11,441 nucleotides of DNA from Candidatus Dadabacteria bacterium (GCA_022615255.1 JAKEHC010000050.1:1-11441); one strand, 5' to 3'. Shown: positions 1 to 8,033, numbered from the stretch's first letter. A program made the numbers and translations. The notes: a model not told the origin generated them from the sequence alone.

Positions 1-90
1 AAACGTGAGATTGATAGACTAATACAAGAAACTTTTGATAAGAAATCGGAGAAAAGCGCCGGAGTAACCTACGGTAACATTCTTAAATGA
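1..90 (+). CDS. C-terminal end of an unidentified protein (5' end outside window)
   Basis: Frame 1 is open from the first base to a TGA at 88-90, giving 29 residues that end ...VTYGNILK. The fragment is rich in charged residues (KREIDRLIQE at its start), as in a helical tail. It is too short to identify. It is called a gene end because the frame is open from the window edge and the following 140 bases are AT-rich and non-coding in look. A chance open frame of this length is also possible. Confidence 0.4.
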   Translation, partial: KREIDRLIQETFDKKSEKSAGVTYGNILK

Positions 91-136
91 TCTAATACGC
101 CAGCCATACCAAATTATTTAGTTACCGAAATCTATG

Positions 137-142
137 TATAAT
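137..142 (+). promoter_or_regulatory. possible -10 box ahead of the EamA-type gene
   Basis: A perfect TATAAT lies about 90 bases before the ATG at 233. No good -35 box is found at 16-18 bases upstream, and the surroundings are AT-rich, so this is a weak prediction. Confidence 0.25.
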
Positions 143-232
143 ATGTGTCAAGTTTGATATCAAGCCTCATTTATTTTAGAATCATCAAGTCACTTAAGAG
201 ACAGATTAAGTTTTAATGGACAAGCGAAATAT

Positions 233-643
233 ATGGAAAGGTGGTTTGGAATAGCTCTCATTGTAGTTTTATTATGGGGACTTGGAAGCTTTTTTGGTAA
301 ATTAGCCCTGATAAAAGATATACCTTACAGAGTATATCTATTTGAGGGCATCGGAACACTAATCGTATTAATATCCTTCGTCCTTTTTAAAAAGGTAGAA
401 ATATTTACAAATTTCTCTTTCAATATTTATGCGTCTTTAATGGGTATATGCTGGGGGTTAGGGACAATATTTTTCATTATTGCTTTACATTCTTCGAAAC
501 TTTCTGTGATAGTACCTATAACAGCAATTTATCCTGCTATTACTGTCCTACTTTCTCTACTCTTTTTACAGGAGCGCTTGGAGCTAAAAGAGATTATTGG
601 GATAGTATTCGCAATGCTCTCAATAGTGTTCTTGGCTAAATGA
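233..643 (+). CDS. single-domain EamA/DMT-type membrane transporter
   Basis: A 136-residue, strongly hydrophobic protein with about five membrane segments (roughly residues 5-23, 33-51, 63-83, 90-113 and 117-134). The pattern WG.GSFFGKLAL near the start, and the ending with PITAIYPAITVLLS then a charged LQERL turn and a last helix, match one EamA domain of the drug/metabolite transporter superfamily. Full-size members have two such domains and about ten helices, so this half-size form would be expected to work as a dimer; that is inference. The substrate cannot be told. No strong ribosome binding site precedes the ATG. It is followed by a 125-base gap and a predicted promoter for nuoG, so it is probably a separate unit. 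Confidence 0.8.
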   Translation: MERWFGIALIVVLLWGLGSFFGKLALIKDIPYRVYLFEGIGTLIVLISFVLFKKVEIFTNFSFNIYASLMGICWGLGTIFFIIALHSSKLSVIVPITAIYPAITVLLSLLFLQERLELKEIIGIVFAMLSIVFLAK

Positions 644-716
644 ATCTTCTCACCTAAAACGTCATTTTATACCCTTAGCCATTTTGAATAATCAGTGTAT
701 AGGGATACAACTCACC

Positions 717-745
717 TTGCGCATAAAACATAGGTCAGATACAAT
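717..745 (+). promoter_or_regulatory. predicted sigma-70-type promoter for nuoG
   Basis: TTGCGC (717-722) and TACAAT (740-745) are separated by 17 bases. Transcription would start near 752, leaving a leader of about 17 bases with a weak AAGAG ribosome site at 755-759 before the ATG at 769. This is prediction only. Confidence 0.4.
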
Positions 746-768
746 TTTGAAATAAAGAGTCTCCATAT

Positions 769-2370
769 ATGCCCAAACTCACAATAGATGGGAAAGAAGC
801 TGAGGTTCATGATGGATTAAACCTTATCCAGGCTGCCGCCCTGATCGGGATTGAAATACCCCACTTCTGTTATCATCCTGCTTTAAGCGTAGTTGCTCAA
901 TGCAGGCAGTGTCTAATAGAGATTGAAGGCGTTCCAAAGGTAATGCCTGCCTGCAACATCTTTGTTAGGGATGGACTCATTGTTAAAACGAACACCCCTA
1001 AAGCGCTCAAAGCAAGGGAAGCCGTAGTCGAATTTACGCTTATAAACCATCCGCTTGATTGTCCTGTTTGTGATAAAGGGGGCGAGTGCCCGCTTCAGCT
1101 TACCGCCTTTAAGCATGGTCCTGGCTACAGCAGATTTGACGGCCCGGAGGAAAAAAAGGTAAGAAAGAAATACTTCCTTAGTGAAAAAATAATGTATGAC
1201 CCAAATCGCTGTATCATGTGTACAAGATGTGTGAGATTTACGGATGAAATTACTAAAACCGGAGAGCTTGGATATGACGGACGAGGATTCAGAAAAAAGA
1301 TAGTCATTTTCCCTGGTAAAACTGTTGACAATGAGCTTTCTGGGAATGTGATTGATCTCTGTCCGGTTGGCGCGCTACTCAGTAAAGATACCCTTCACGA
1401 AGAGCGTGTCTGGTATTGGAAGTTCACAGATACTATATGTCCACTTTGCAGTAACGGTTGTAATATCACAGTAGGGGTTGATCCAAGAAAGGGTCGTGTT
1501 GCCAGGGTTCGACCGAGGGTAAACCTAGATGTTAACGATTACTGGATATGCGACAGGGGAAGATATGAATTTAAGAAGGTTCAAGATGAAAACCGCCTAA
1601 GGGAACCACTTATTAGAAGAGGAGAAAGCCTTCAAACTGCTACATGGGATGAGGCATTCGATCTTCTATCAAACGAGATTATAAGGGTAAAAAATGATCC
1701 CTCAAGCTCTATTGTATTCGTGGCATCCCCCATGCTCACAAATGAAGAGTATTATTTTTTTAAAAAACTAGCCGAAATTCTCAATATTAATAAACCAGTT
1801 ATTCGTACAACCCATTTTGATGGAGAAAAAAAGTATGGTCTTATAAGCCAGGACCCCTTTCCTAACAGCAGAGGCTCAATGGAGCTTGGTCTCGCTTCAG
1901 ACAAAGAAGGATTGCATGCACTTATAAATTCCCTTTATGAAGAAAAGGTAAAAGCGCTCTACGTTGTTGGTGAAGACCTATTCAGCGCAGTTAAAGAAAG
2001 CGAAAGGGCAAAGTTGAGAGACGTACTATCTAGGCTTTCTTTTCTTGCCGTTCAAGACTTTAGGATCACCGAAACGACAAGATTAGCCAATCTTATTATT
2101 CCCGGCGCAAGCCCTTATGAAAAGGATGGAACATATACAAACGATATGGGTAGGGTGCAGAGAATTAAAAAGGCGATTTCTCCGCCAGGGAATGCAAAAC
2201 CTGATTGGGAGATCCTGAGCATTCTGATAAGAAGGTTTCAAGGAAAGGGCTTTAGTTACGTAAACCCACCCCAAATTATGCTAGAGATTGCAGAAACGGT
2301 TCCTGCTTTTAATGGAATAAACTACGATAAGATAGGAATGCTTGGCGTACCTATAGTGGCTCGTAATTAG
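769..2370 (+). CDS. nuoG: NADH-quinone oxidoreductase subunit G (short form)
   Basis: Peripheral-arm subunit of respiratory complex I, carrying iron-sulfur clusters that pass electrons from the NADH site toward quinone. All expected ligands are visible. The N-terminal 2Fe-2S site is C34, C45, C48 and C62. The His-Cys3 cluster (N5) is H94, C98, C101 and C107. N4 is C148, C151, C154 and C198. An N7-type site, absent from mitochondrial enzymes, is C224, C227, C231 and C261. A molybdopterin-oxidoreductase-like domain follows from about 285, with the family blocks LANLIIPGASPYEKDGTYTN and GNAKPDWEIL. At 533 residues it is shorter than the roughly 700-900 of many NuoG proteins: the C-terminal part of the molybdopterin-like region is missing. 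The stop is followed by only 58 bases and then nuoH, so the gene seems naturally short rather than frameshifted. nuoEF are not upstream. Confidence 0.96.
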   Translation: MPKLTIDGKEAEVHDGLNLIQAAALIGIEIPHFCYHPALSVVAQCRQCLIEIEGVPKVMPACNIFVRDGLIVKTNTPKALKAREAVVEFTLINHPLDCPVCDKGGECPLQLTAFKHGPGYSRFDGPEEKKVRKKYFLSEKIMYDPNRCIMCTRCVRFTDEITKTGELGYDGRGFRKKIVIFPGKTVDNELSGNVIDLCPVGALLSKDTLHEERVWYWKFTDTICPLCSNGCNITVGVDPRKGRVARVRPRVNLDVNDYWICDRGRYEFKKVQDENRLREPLIRRGESLQTATWDEAFDLLSNEIIRVKNDPSSSIVFVASPMLTNEEYYFFKKLAEILNINKPVIRTTHFDGEKKYGLISQDPFPNSRGSMELGLASDKEGLHALINSLYEEKVKALYVVGEDLFSAVKESERAKLRDVLSRLSFLAVQDFRITETTRLANLIIPGASPYEKDGTYTNDMGRVQRIKKAISPPGNAKPDWEILSILIRRFQGKGFSYVNPPQIMLEIAETVPAFNGINYDKIGMLGVPIVARN

Positions 2371-2428
2371 TCAATTCTTGTTCGCTCGCTAAACTCGAAT
2401 CACTTTTAAAAAGAGAACATAACAAAAA

Positions 2429-3478
2429 ATGCCCTGGGTTGAAATTGGAATCTCCGTTATAAAAATCGCTCTGCTTTTATTTGTTGTACTTACCCTTGTT
2501 GCCTATTTAAGCTATGCAGAAAGGCGGGTAAGCGCCTTTATCCAAGATAGATTAGGCCCAAACCGTGTTGGTCCCCTTGGGCTCCTTCAGCCCCTCGCCG
2601 ATGGCTTAAAATTCATTTTTAAAGAAGATATTATTCCCGAAGGGGCGAATAAGACCTTTTATATCCTGGCTCCAGCTTTTTCTCTCGTTACCTCAATAAT
2701 TGCACTTGCTGTAATTCCTATAGGTTATGGGTTTAACACCACCTTTTTTGGTGCTCTCAAAGAGCCTTTTCAGGTGAGACTTCAAATAGCAGACATAAAT
2801 GCTGGGCTCCTTTATGTGCTTGCCATTACATCACTGGGTGTTTATGGAGTAGTCCTCGGTGGCTGGTCGTCGAATAGCAAATACTCGCTCCTCGGGGGCA
2901 TCCGCTCCGCGGCACAGATGATAAGTTATGAACTTTCCCTTGCGCTTTCCATTATAGGCGTAATAGCGATCGCTGGTTCATTAAGACTGTATGACATAGT
3001 TGACGCGCAGGCGAAGGTTTGGTTTTTGATTCCACAGGCATTGGGTTTTCTTGTATTTATGGTGTCCTCTTTTGCGGAGACAAATCGTCTTCCATTTGAC
3101 CTTCCCGAAGCGGAGCCTGAGCTAGTTGCCGGATACCATACGGAATACAGCAGTATGAAATTTGCCATGTTCTACATGGCAGAATATACAAACATGATAA
3201 CTGCGTCCGCCCTAGCGGTCGCACTCTTTCTCGGTGGATGGTTTCCTCTACCCTTCGGAGGCTGGTTCGGCATTGATATTGAAAAATATTGGTTTCTTCC
3301 TCCAATTGTTTTTATAGGAAAGGTTCTCTTATTGTTATTTTTCTTTATATGGGTTAGGTTTACACTTCCAAGGTTCCGCTACGATCAGCTTATGCGACTC
3401 GGTTGGAAGGTACTATTCCCGCTTGCAGTGCTAAACTTGATTGCAACAAGCGCAATCATGGTGTTTGTGTATAAGTAA
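2429..3478 (+). CDS. nuoH: NADH-quinone oxidoreductase subunit H
   Basis: Integral membrane subunit of complex I that forms much of the quinone-binding chamber where the peripheral and membrane arms meet. The 349 residues match the usual length, with about eight to nine membrane helices. Family signatures are clear: YAERRVSAFIQDRLGPNRVG (residues 29-48), the adjoining LLQPLADGLKFIFKED, SAAQMISYELSLAL (160-173) and FAETNRLPFDLPEAEPELV (215-233). The conserved acidic cluster E217, E227, E229 and E231 belongs to the proposed quinone/proton coupling site. The ATG lies 58 bases after nuoG with an AAAGAGAA-like ribosome site, so the two are almost surely co-transcribed. nuoI, the usual next gene, is not downstream; a repeat-bearing spacer follows. 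Confidence 0.97.
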   Translation: MPWVEIGISVIKIALLLFVVLTLVAYLSYAERRVSAFIQDRLGPNRVGPLGLLQPLADGLKFIFKEDIIPEGANKTFYILAPAFSLVTSIIALAVIPIGYGFNTTFFGALKEPFQVRLQIADINAGLLYVLAITSLGVYGVVLGGWSSNSKYSLLGGIRSAAQMISYELSLALSIIGVIAIAGSLRLYDIVDAQAKVWFLIPQALGFLVFMVSSFAETNRLPFDLPEAEPELVAGYHTEYSSMKFAMFYMAEYTNMITASALAVALFLGGWFPLPFGGWFGIDIEKYWFLPPIVFIGKVLLLLFFFIWVRFTLPRFRYDQLMRLGWKVLFPLAVLNLIATSAIMVFVYK

Positions 3479-3494
3479 AGAGTAATTGTAGTAT

Positions 3495-3655
3495 TTGGCC
3501 ACAAAGGTACAAAGGGAAGGTATTAGCTGTAAAGCAGACTCAGAAGCCAGAGACCAGAATAAAGAATTCAGAATAAATAAAGAGTAAAGACGCAACATTT
3601 TGCGTCTCTACTTCTGATTTCTAACGTCGTGTCTTAGTGTTTTCGTGGCAATAGG
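3495..3655. repeat. intergenic repeat-type region with imperfect outer inverted arms and a central hairpin
   Basis: The gap between nuoH and the HAD gene holds no plausible gene. Its ends carry an imperfect inverted pair: GGCCACAAAGGTACAAAGG from about 3497, and on the other strand TGCCACGAAAACACTAAG running down from about 3650. Between them lie a stretch of CAGAAGCCAGAGACCAGAAT-like repeats (from 3541) and a hairpin at 3584-3611. I recall similar 'CCACGAAAACACTAAG' and 'GAGACGCAA' words as dispersed intergenic repeats in several environmental bacteria, but copy number cannot be judged from one window. Confidence 0.5.
3584..3611. repeat. hairpin GTAAAGACGCAA / TTGCGTCTCTAC
   Basis: Two 12-base arms (3584-3595 and 3600-3611) around a CATT loop are complementary except at one position. 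That position is an A-C mismatch in plus-strand RNA but a G-U pair in minus-strand RNA, so the fold is slightly better on the minus strand. There is no clear U-run after the right arm, so it is not a typical intrinsic terminator, though it lies 106 bases past the nuoH stop. Confidence 0.65.
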
Positions 3656-3672
3656 TTTTCCTGGAACAAAAA

Positions 3673-4338
3673 ATGCCTCAATTTTCTCTTATCACATTCG
3701 ACTGCTATGGAACCCTGATTGATTGGGAATCAGGAATGAAGGATGCTTTATACAACCTCACTAAAAATAGAAATCTTTCCCTAGATATTGAACCCCTTCC
3801 TGAAAGATATATAGAGATTGAATTAGAGATAGAAAAGCAGGTTTATCGTAAATACAGTGAAGTTTTAGGGCTCAGCATAAGAAAATTATTTGAAGAGATA
3901 GGCATCATACTGACTCCTCAGGAAGAAAGGATATTTGCAAACAGTATTACTACATGGCTCCCCTTTGAAGAAACAACCGGCGTTCTAAGAAAGCTTAAAG
4001 AAAAATACAAACTCGCTATACTCTCTAACATAGATGAAGATTTAATTAAACACTCGATTAAACTAATCAGCATAGATTTTGACGGCGTTATCACAGCGGA
4101 GCAGGTAAAATCCTATAAGCCCTCACACGCTCACTGGAAAAGAATGATGGATTTCTTCAAAATTCCAAAAGAAAGCGTCCTACATGTTGCAGCTAGCTAT
4201 CTACATGATATAGTTCCCGCTAAAGAACTGGGCTTTCAAGTTGCGTGGATTAACAGAAAGAATGAAATGTCAAAAGGAAATATTAAACCCGATTATGAAT
4301 TTAGAGATCTGAGACCCCTGATAAGCCTGCTCCTGTAG
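3673..4338 (+). CDS. HAD-superfamily hydrolase, haloacid-dehalogenase-like
   Basis: A 221-residue protein with a complete HAD core. Motif I is FDCYGTLIDW with nucleophile D10; Y12 stands where phosphatases have the second Asp, as in 2-haloacid dehalogenases. Motif II is LSNIDED (S118). The motif III lysine is K149 in SYKPS. Motif IV is around S175-D179 in ASYLHDIVPAKELG. The Tyr in motif I and the overall length fit the haloacid dehalogenase type II group. However, the Asn two residues after the motif IV Ser in well-studied L-2-haloacid dehalogenases is Leu here (L177, followed by H178-D179), so dehalogenase activity should not be assumed. Phosphatase-like or unknown hydrolase activity is equally open. 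It is probably cytosolic, as no signal peptide is visible. The formyltransferase-like gene begins 38 bases later. Confidence 0.88.
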   Translation: MPQFSLITFDCYGTLIDWESGMKDALYNLTKNRNLSLDIEPLPERYIEIELEIEKQVYRKYSEVLGLSIRKLFEEIGIILTPQEERIFANSITTWLPFEETTGVLRKLKEKYKLAILSNIDEDLIKHSIKLISIDFDGVITAEQVKSYKPSHAHWKRMMDFFKIPKESVLHVAASYLHDIVPAKELGFQVAWINRKNEMSKGNIKPDYEFRDLRPLISLLL

Positions 4339-4342
4339 TGAT

Positions 4343-4359
4343 AAAACTATAATAGTTTT
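4343..4359. repeat. AT-rich inverted repeat between the HAD and formyltransferase genes
   Basis: AAAACTAT, one A, then ATAGTTTT form a perfect 17-base palindrome right after the HAD stop. As RNA it could be a weak hairpin followed by T (a leaky terminator); as DNA it could be an operator. It is AT-rich and may be meaningless. Confidence 0.35.
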
Positions 4360-4376
4360 TCAGTTAATCTTTTAAC

Positions 4377-5354
4377 GTGCATAAGGTTCTTATCTTCACA
4401 CGGAATCCTTTCTTTGTACCAGCTCTTTTGATTAAAGCCACTTTAGAGGCTATAGTGAACCGTGAAGATGTGGAATTAGTCGGTATATGTATCGAAAAGC
4501 CTACAAATTTTTACCAACAAATATATCGATATTTGCAAATTTTTTTAAAAAGAAAAATAAAATCTTTCTTCGATTCGAACCAAAAACATTTATACAGGGT
4601 CCCCTTGCCATTCAATCTACTCCGATTAGCACATAGGTACAACTTTCAGATATTCTTTCCGCCAGAGGGAAAAATCAACCATCCTGGATTCATCAATGAA
4701 CTCAAAGCTGAAATCAAGCCCACCATCGCCCTATCCTATTTCTGTATGCAAAAATTTAGTCCTCCTCTGCTTGAAGTCTTTGAGCATAAAGCTAACTACC
4801 ACAACGGGCTTCTACCTAAATTTAGAGGACTAGAATCTACACAATGGTCTGTATATCATGGAGAGAAGGAGACGGGCTTCGCCTTTCATAAAATGACGGA
4901 AAACTTCGATGAAGGTCCCATATTAATTGAAGGAAGGGTTCCAATGAAACCCCGTGCCAGGATTCTTGACCTTGAATATGAAAAAGCAATCTTAGCTACG
5001 AAATATATCCCCCAACTCCTGAACATGTTGATAAATAATGACCCCGGTAAACCGCAGGAAGGTGAAAGCCAATATTTCTCGCAAATGGATGGTTTGGAAA
5101 TTAGAAAAATCGCCGATCCGTCAGAACACTCCAGCACAGAGCTGGTAAGAAGATTGAAGGCTTTCGACTATCTTGATATAAATATCGATGGGAACTGGCA
5201 TAAAATTACTAAACTTGAAACAATCTCTTCATCAACTAAAGTTCAGGGCAAACTACATTTTCGCACCAGTGATGGAATGATCATGCGCCCGGCGCGATTT
5301 AATTACTTACCCCGTACCATGTACCAGATTTTGAATCTGGTAAGACAGCGCTGA
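4377..5354 (+). CDS. formyltransferase-family protein
   Basis: A 325-residue cytosolic protein of the formyltransferase fold shared by methionyl-tRNA formyltransferase, GAR transformylase and sugar N-formyltransferases. The catalytic triad is visible: N140 and H142 in ANYHNGLLPKFRG, and D178 in ENFDEGPIL. These enzymes usually move a formyl group from 10-formyltetrahydrofolate to an amine. Residues from about 245 on form a separate C-terminal segment (ELVRRLKAFDY and a beta-rich end), loosely like the Fmt C-terminal domain. The N-terminal half (residues 40-100) is unusual, with a basic stretch LKRKIKSFF. It is unlikely to be the housekeeping Fmt, because the N-terminal folate region and spacing differ. 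The substrate is unknown. The start is GTG; no ribosome site is seen, but the beta-strand MHKVLIFTRN is the natural beginning. It is likely co-transcribed with the HAD gene. Confidence 0.82.
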   Translation: MHKVLIFTRNPFFVPALLIKATLEAIVNREDVELVGICIEKPTNFYQQIYRYLQIFLKRKIKSFFDSNQKHLYRVPLPFNLLRLAHRYNFQIFFPPEGKINHPGFINELKAEIKPTIALSYFCMQKFSPPLLEVFEHKANYHNGLLPKFRGLESTQWSVYHGEKETGFAFHKMTENFDEGPILIEGRVPMKPRARILDLEYEKAILATKYIPQLLNMLINNDPGKPQEGESQYFSQMDGLEIRKIADPSEHSSTELVRRLKAFDYLDINIDGNWHKITKLETISSSTKVQGKLHFRTSDGMIMRPARFNYLPRTMYQILNLVRQR

Positions 5355-5465
5355 CCTTAAAAACTCCAAAAATGTGTAATAGGAAAAAACTTAAATTGGT
5401 GTTTGCCACTGTGAAAGAATGTTTAAATGCCGATGAGAAATTACTTCTTGATTTTATAAATCAGC

Positions 5466-7949
5466 CTAAATATCGAGATTTCTCACGTTGAGAGCGTTCT
5501 TCTCTATGAACTCCTTTCTTGGTTCAACCTGATCGCCCATTAATATAGTGAAGATTTCATCAGTTTGAACTGCATCTTCAACCCTTACCTGCTTGAGCAC
5601 ACGAGTCTCCGGGTTCATTGTAGTTTCCCAGAGCTGTTCCGGGTTCATCTCGCCAAGACCTTTATACCTCTGTATAAACATCCCCTTCTTCCCACGCGTG
5701 AGAATGTATTCCGTAACCTCTTTGAGGCTTCCGAGCTTAGTTTCTCCGCTTTGTTTCTCCTTATGACCATCCTCCTGAGACTCGGAACCCGATACTAAAA
5801 CGAAATAAGGGGGATCGCCGACCTGCTTAATAGTGTCGCGGAGATTTTTAATCTCTACAAAATCAGGTGAGTTTAAGAAATCAAAATCAATTACTGTGTT
5901 TCTGTTTCTACCGTTTTCCTTAAAATGATAAACAACCTTCGAGCAGTTATGCTCTTCGTCCTCTTCCAAATCCCAATCAAGCGCCGAAATATCCGCATAT
6001 CGTTTCTCAACCCATTTTTTGATTGCTTTTAGATGCTCATCGAGCTCCGACTCGTTCCCAATCTTTAGATGGCTCTTTCTAAAGCTATCCCTGCTTGCAA
6101 ATGCATCAACTATTCTAGTATCCCTTCCCCATCTTCCCAGCCTCTCGATAATCTTCCCATAAGATATAGATTTTTTGATAATATCTAGAAACTTATCACC
6201 TTTTATCTCTTTATATTCCCCATTCCTGTTGACCCTTAGGACAACTTCTTCAATACCAATCTGAAGAAGATGATTATCAAACTCGTGATCGTCCTTGAGA
6301 TACCTTTCCTCCTTGCCACGTTTAATCCTGTATAGCGGGGGCTGAGCCACATAAAGATATCCTTTCTCAATAATCTCAGGAACCTGCCTATAAAAGAATG
6401 TGAGAAGTAGCGTCCGGATATGAGAGCCATCAACATCAGCGTCACTCATAAGGATTACTCTGTGATAGCGTAGTTTCGAGATATCAAAATCATCGCTTCC
6501 TATGCCTGTGCCAAGTGCAGTAATCATAGTCCTAATCTCTTCATTGCTGAGCATCTTGTCAAACCTTGCCTTTTCAACATTTAGGATCTTCCCGCGGAGT
6601 GGAAGAACGGCTTGATTGAACCTTGCCCTCGCCTGTTTTGCAGACCCTCCTGCCGACTCTCCTTCAACGATGAAAAGCTCTGCATACTGCGGGTCGCGTT
6701 CCTGACAATCGGCAAGTTTCCCCGGGAGCGAGCCCGAGTCGAGGGCGCTCTTTCTTCTTGTAAGTTCGCGTGCTTTTCTGGCAGCCTCCCTTGCACGCGC
6801 AGCCTCTACTGTCTTCTCAATGATTTTTCTGGCAACTGAAGGGTTTTCTTCAAGAAATGCCCCTAGCTTCTCGTTAAGAAGCGTCTCTACAATTCCTTTA
6901 ACCTCTGTATTCCCTAGCTTGGTCTTTGTCTGCCCTTCAAATTTTGGGTTTGGAAGTTTTACATTTATAACTGATGTAAGACCCTCTCTCGTGTCCTCTC
7001 CTGTTAGCAATACCTTTGCGTTTTTAAGAAGCCCCTGATCCTCAGCATACTTATTTATAGATCTAGTAAGCGCGCCTCTGAATCCAGTGAGATGCGTACC
7101 ACCTTCAATGTTATTAATGTTATTCGCATAACAAAATATGGTTTCTGTATATCCATCATGATACTGTAGCGCAACCTCTACGATTATGTCATCCCTCTCC
7201 CCAGAGATATAAATAGGTTTCGGGTGAAGGATGTTTTTATTCTTGTTGAGCTCCTGAACAAAGGCAGCTATACCACCTTTGTAATAAAATTCCTGTTCCC
7301 TTCCATCGCGCTCATCTATAAGTTTTATTCTTAATCCGCTGTTTAGAAACGCCAGCTCCCTGATTCTGTGAGCGAGCGTATCATAGTTGAATTCATTAAC
7401 CTCGAATATTTGAGTGTCTGGTTTAAATCTTATTTTCGTTCCGCTTCTTCTTGTCTTTCCAGTCTCCTTTAATTCTGATACAGGCTCCCCTCTCTCGTAT
7501 TTTTGATACCAGACTCTCCCCTCTCTTCTTATCTCAAGAGTAAGATACTCGGAAAGAGCATTTACAACCGTTACCCCGACACCGTGAAGACCGCCTGAAA
7601 CCCTATACACCTTTCCATCAAATTTCCCCCCGGCATGAAGCATAGTCATAACCACCTCAGCGGCGGATTTTCCGGTATCTTCATGTATGTCAATCGGTAT
7701 ACCACGACCGTTATCCTCAACTGTCACGCTGCCATCCGAATGGATAGTTACATTGACCTCGTCACAAAACCCGGCAAGGGCTTCGTCTACACTGTTATCA
7801 AGAACCTCAAAAACGAGGTGATGAAAGCCCCTTGTGCTTGTATCTCCGATATACATATCCGGGCGTTTTCTTACAGCCTCTAGCCCCGGAAGGACCTTAA
7901 TCGCTTCCGCAGTATAAGAATTATCTTCTTTGTATTGCTTTCCTTCCAT
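5466..7949 (-). CDS. gyrB: DNA gyrase subunit B
   Basis: ATPase subunit of gyrase, which introduces negative supercoils into DNA with GyrA. GHKL ATPase residues are present: E48, N52, D79 and the G-rich loop SGGLHGVGV (118-126), with Q340-T341-K342 in the transducer domain. The TOPRIM domain has VEGESAGGSA (E429), PLRGKILNVEKARFDKML, and the DADVDG metal site (D503, D505, D507). The end carries QRYKGLGEMNPEQLW (760-774). At 827 residues it is the long form, with an insertion of about 170 residues after TOPRIM (roughly 555-730), as in E. coli-type Gram-negative GyrB. Position 431 is Glu and 452 is Arg, where E. coli has D426 and K447; such variants occur naturally. The ATG is preceded by GGAAAGGG. 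ParE is an alternative, but the insertion and length favour GyrB. gyrA, recF and dnaA are not adjacent. Confidence 0.96.
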   Translation of the reverse strand: MEGKQYKEDNSYTAEAIKVLPGLEAVRKRPDMYIGDTSTRGFHHLVFEVLDNSVDEALAGFCDEVNVTIHSDGSVTVEDNGRGIPIDIHEDTGKSAAEVVMTMLHAGGKFDGKVYRVSGGLHGVGVTVVNALSEYLTLEIRREGRVWYQKYERGEPVSELKETGKTRRSGTKIRFKPDTQIFEVNEFNYDTLAHRIRELAFLNSGLRIKLIDERDGREQEFYYKGGIAAFVQELNKNKNILHPKPIYISGERDDIIVEVALQYHDGYTETIFCYANNINNIEGGTHLTGFRGALTRSINKYAEDQGLLKNAKVLLTGEDTREGLTSVINVKLPNPKFEGQTKTKLGNTEVKGIVETLLNEKLGAFLEENPSVARKIIEKTVEAARAREAARKARELTRRKSALDSGSLPGKLADCQERDPQYAELFIVEGESAGGSAKQARARFNQAVLPLRGKILNVEKARFDKMLSNEEIRTMITALGTGIGSDDFDISKLRYHRVILMSDADVDGSHIRTLLLTFFYRQVPEIIEKGYLYVAQPPLYRIKRGKEERYLKDDHEFDNHLLQIGIEEVVLRVNRNGEYKEIKGDKFLDIIKKSISYGKIIERLGRWGRDTRIVDAFASRDSFRKSHLKIGNESELDEHLKAIKKWVEKRYADISALDWDLEEDEEHNCSKVVYHFKENGRNRNTVIDFDFLNSPDFVEIKNLRDTIKQVGDPPYFVLVSGSESQEDGHKEKQSGETKLGSLKEVTEYILTRGKKGMFIQRYKGLGEMNPEQLWETTMNPETRVLKQVRVEDAVQTDEIFTILMGDQVEPRKEFIEKNALNVRNLDI

Positions 7950-8004
7950 TACCCTTTCCGTTTCTAAATTAGACCACCTTCATTATTAAATTGGGAACTC
8001 ATAA

Positions 8005-8033
8005 ATGTTACCATAAAACTCGCTAAACGCAAA
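8005..8033 (-). promoter_or_regulatory. possible gyrB promoter with extended -10
   Basis: On the minus strand TTTGCG (8033-8028), 17 bases, then TGG-TAACAT (TAACAT at 8010-8005). The -35 match is poor, but the TGn extension supports the -10. Transcription would start near 7998, about 50 bases before the gyrB ATG. No palindromic regulator site was tied to it. Confidence 0.3.

Noticed and set aside
5355..5465. Search for a terminator between the convergent formyltransferase and gyrB genes
   Set aside because: No GC-rich hairpin with a T-run was found on either strand.
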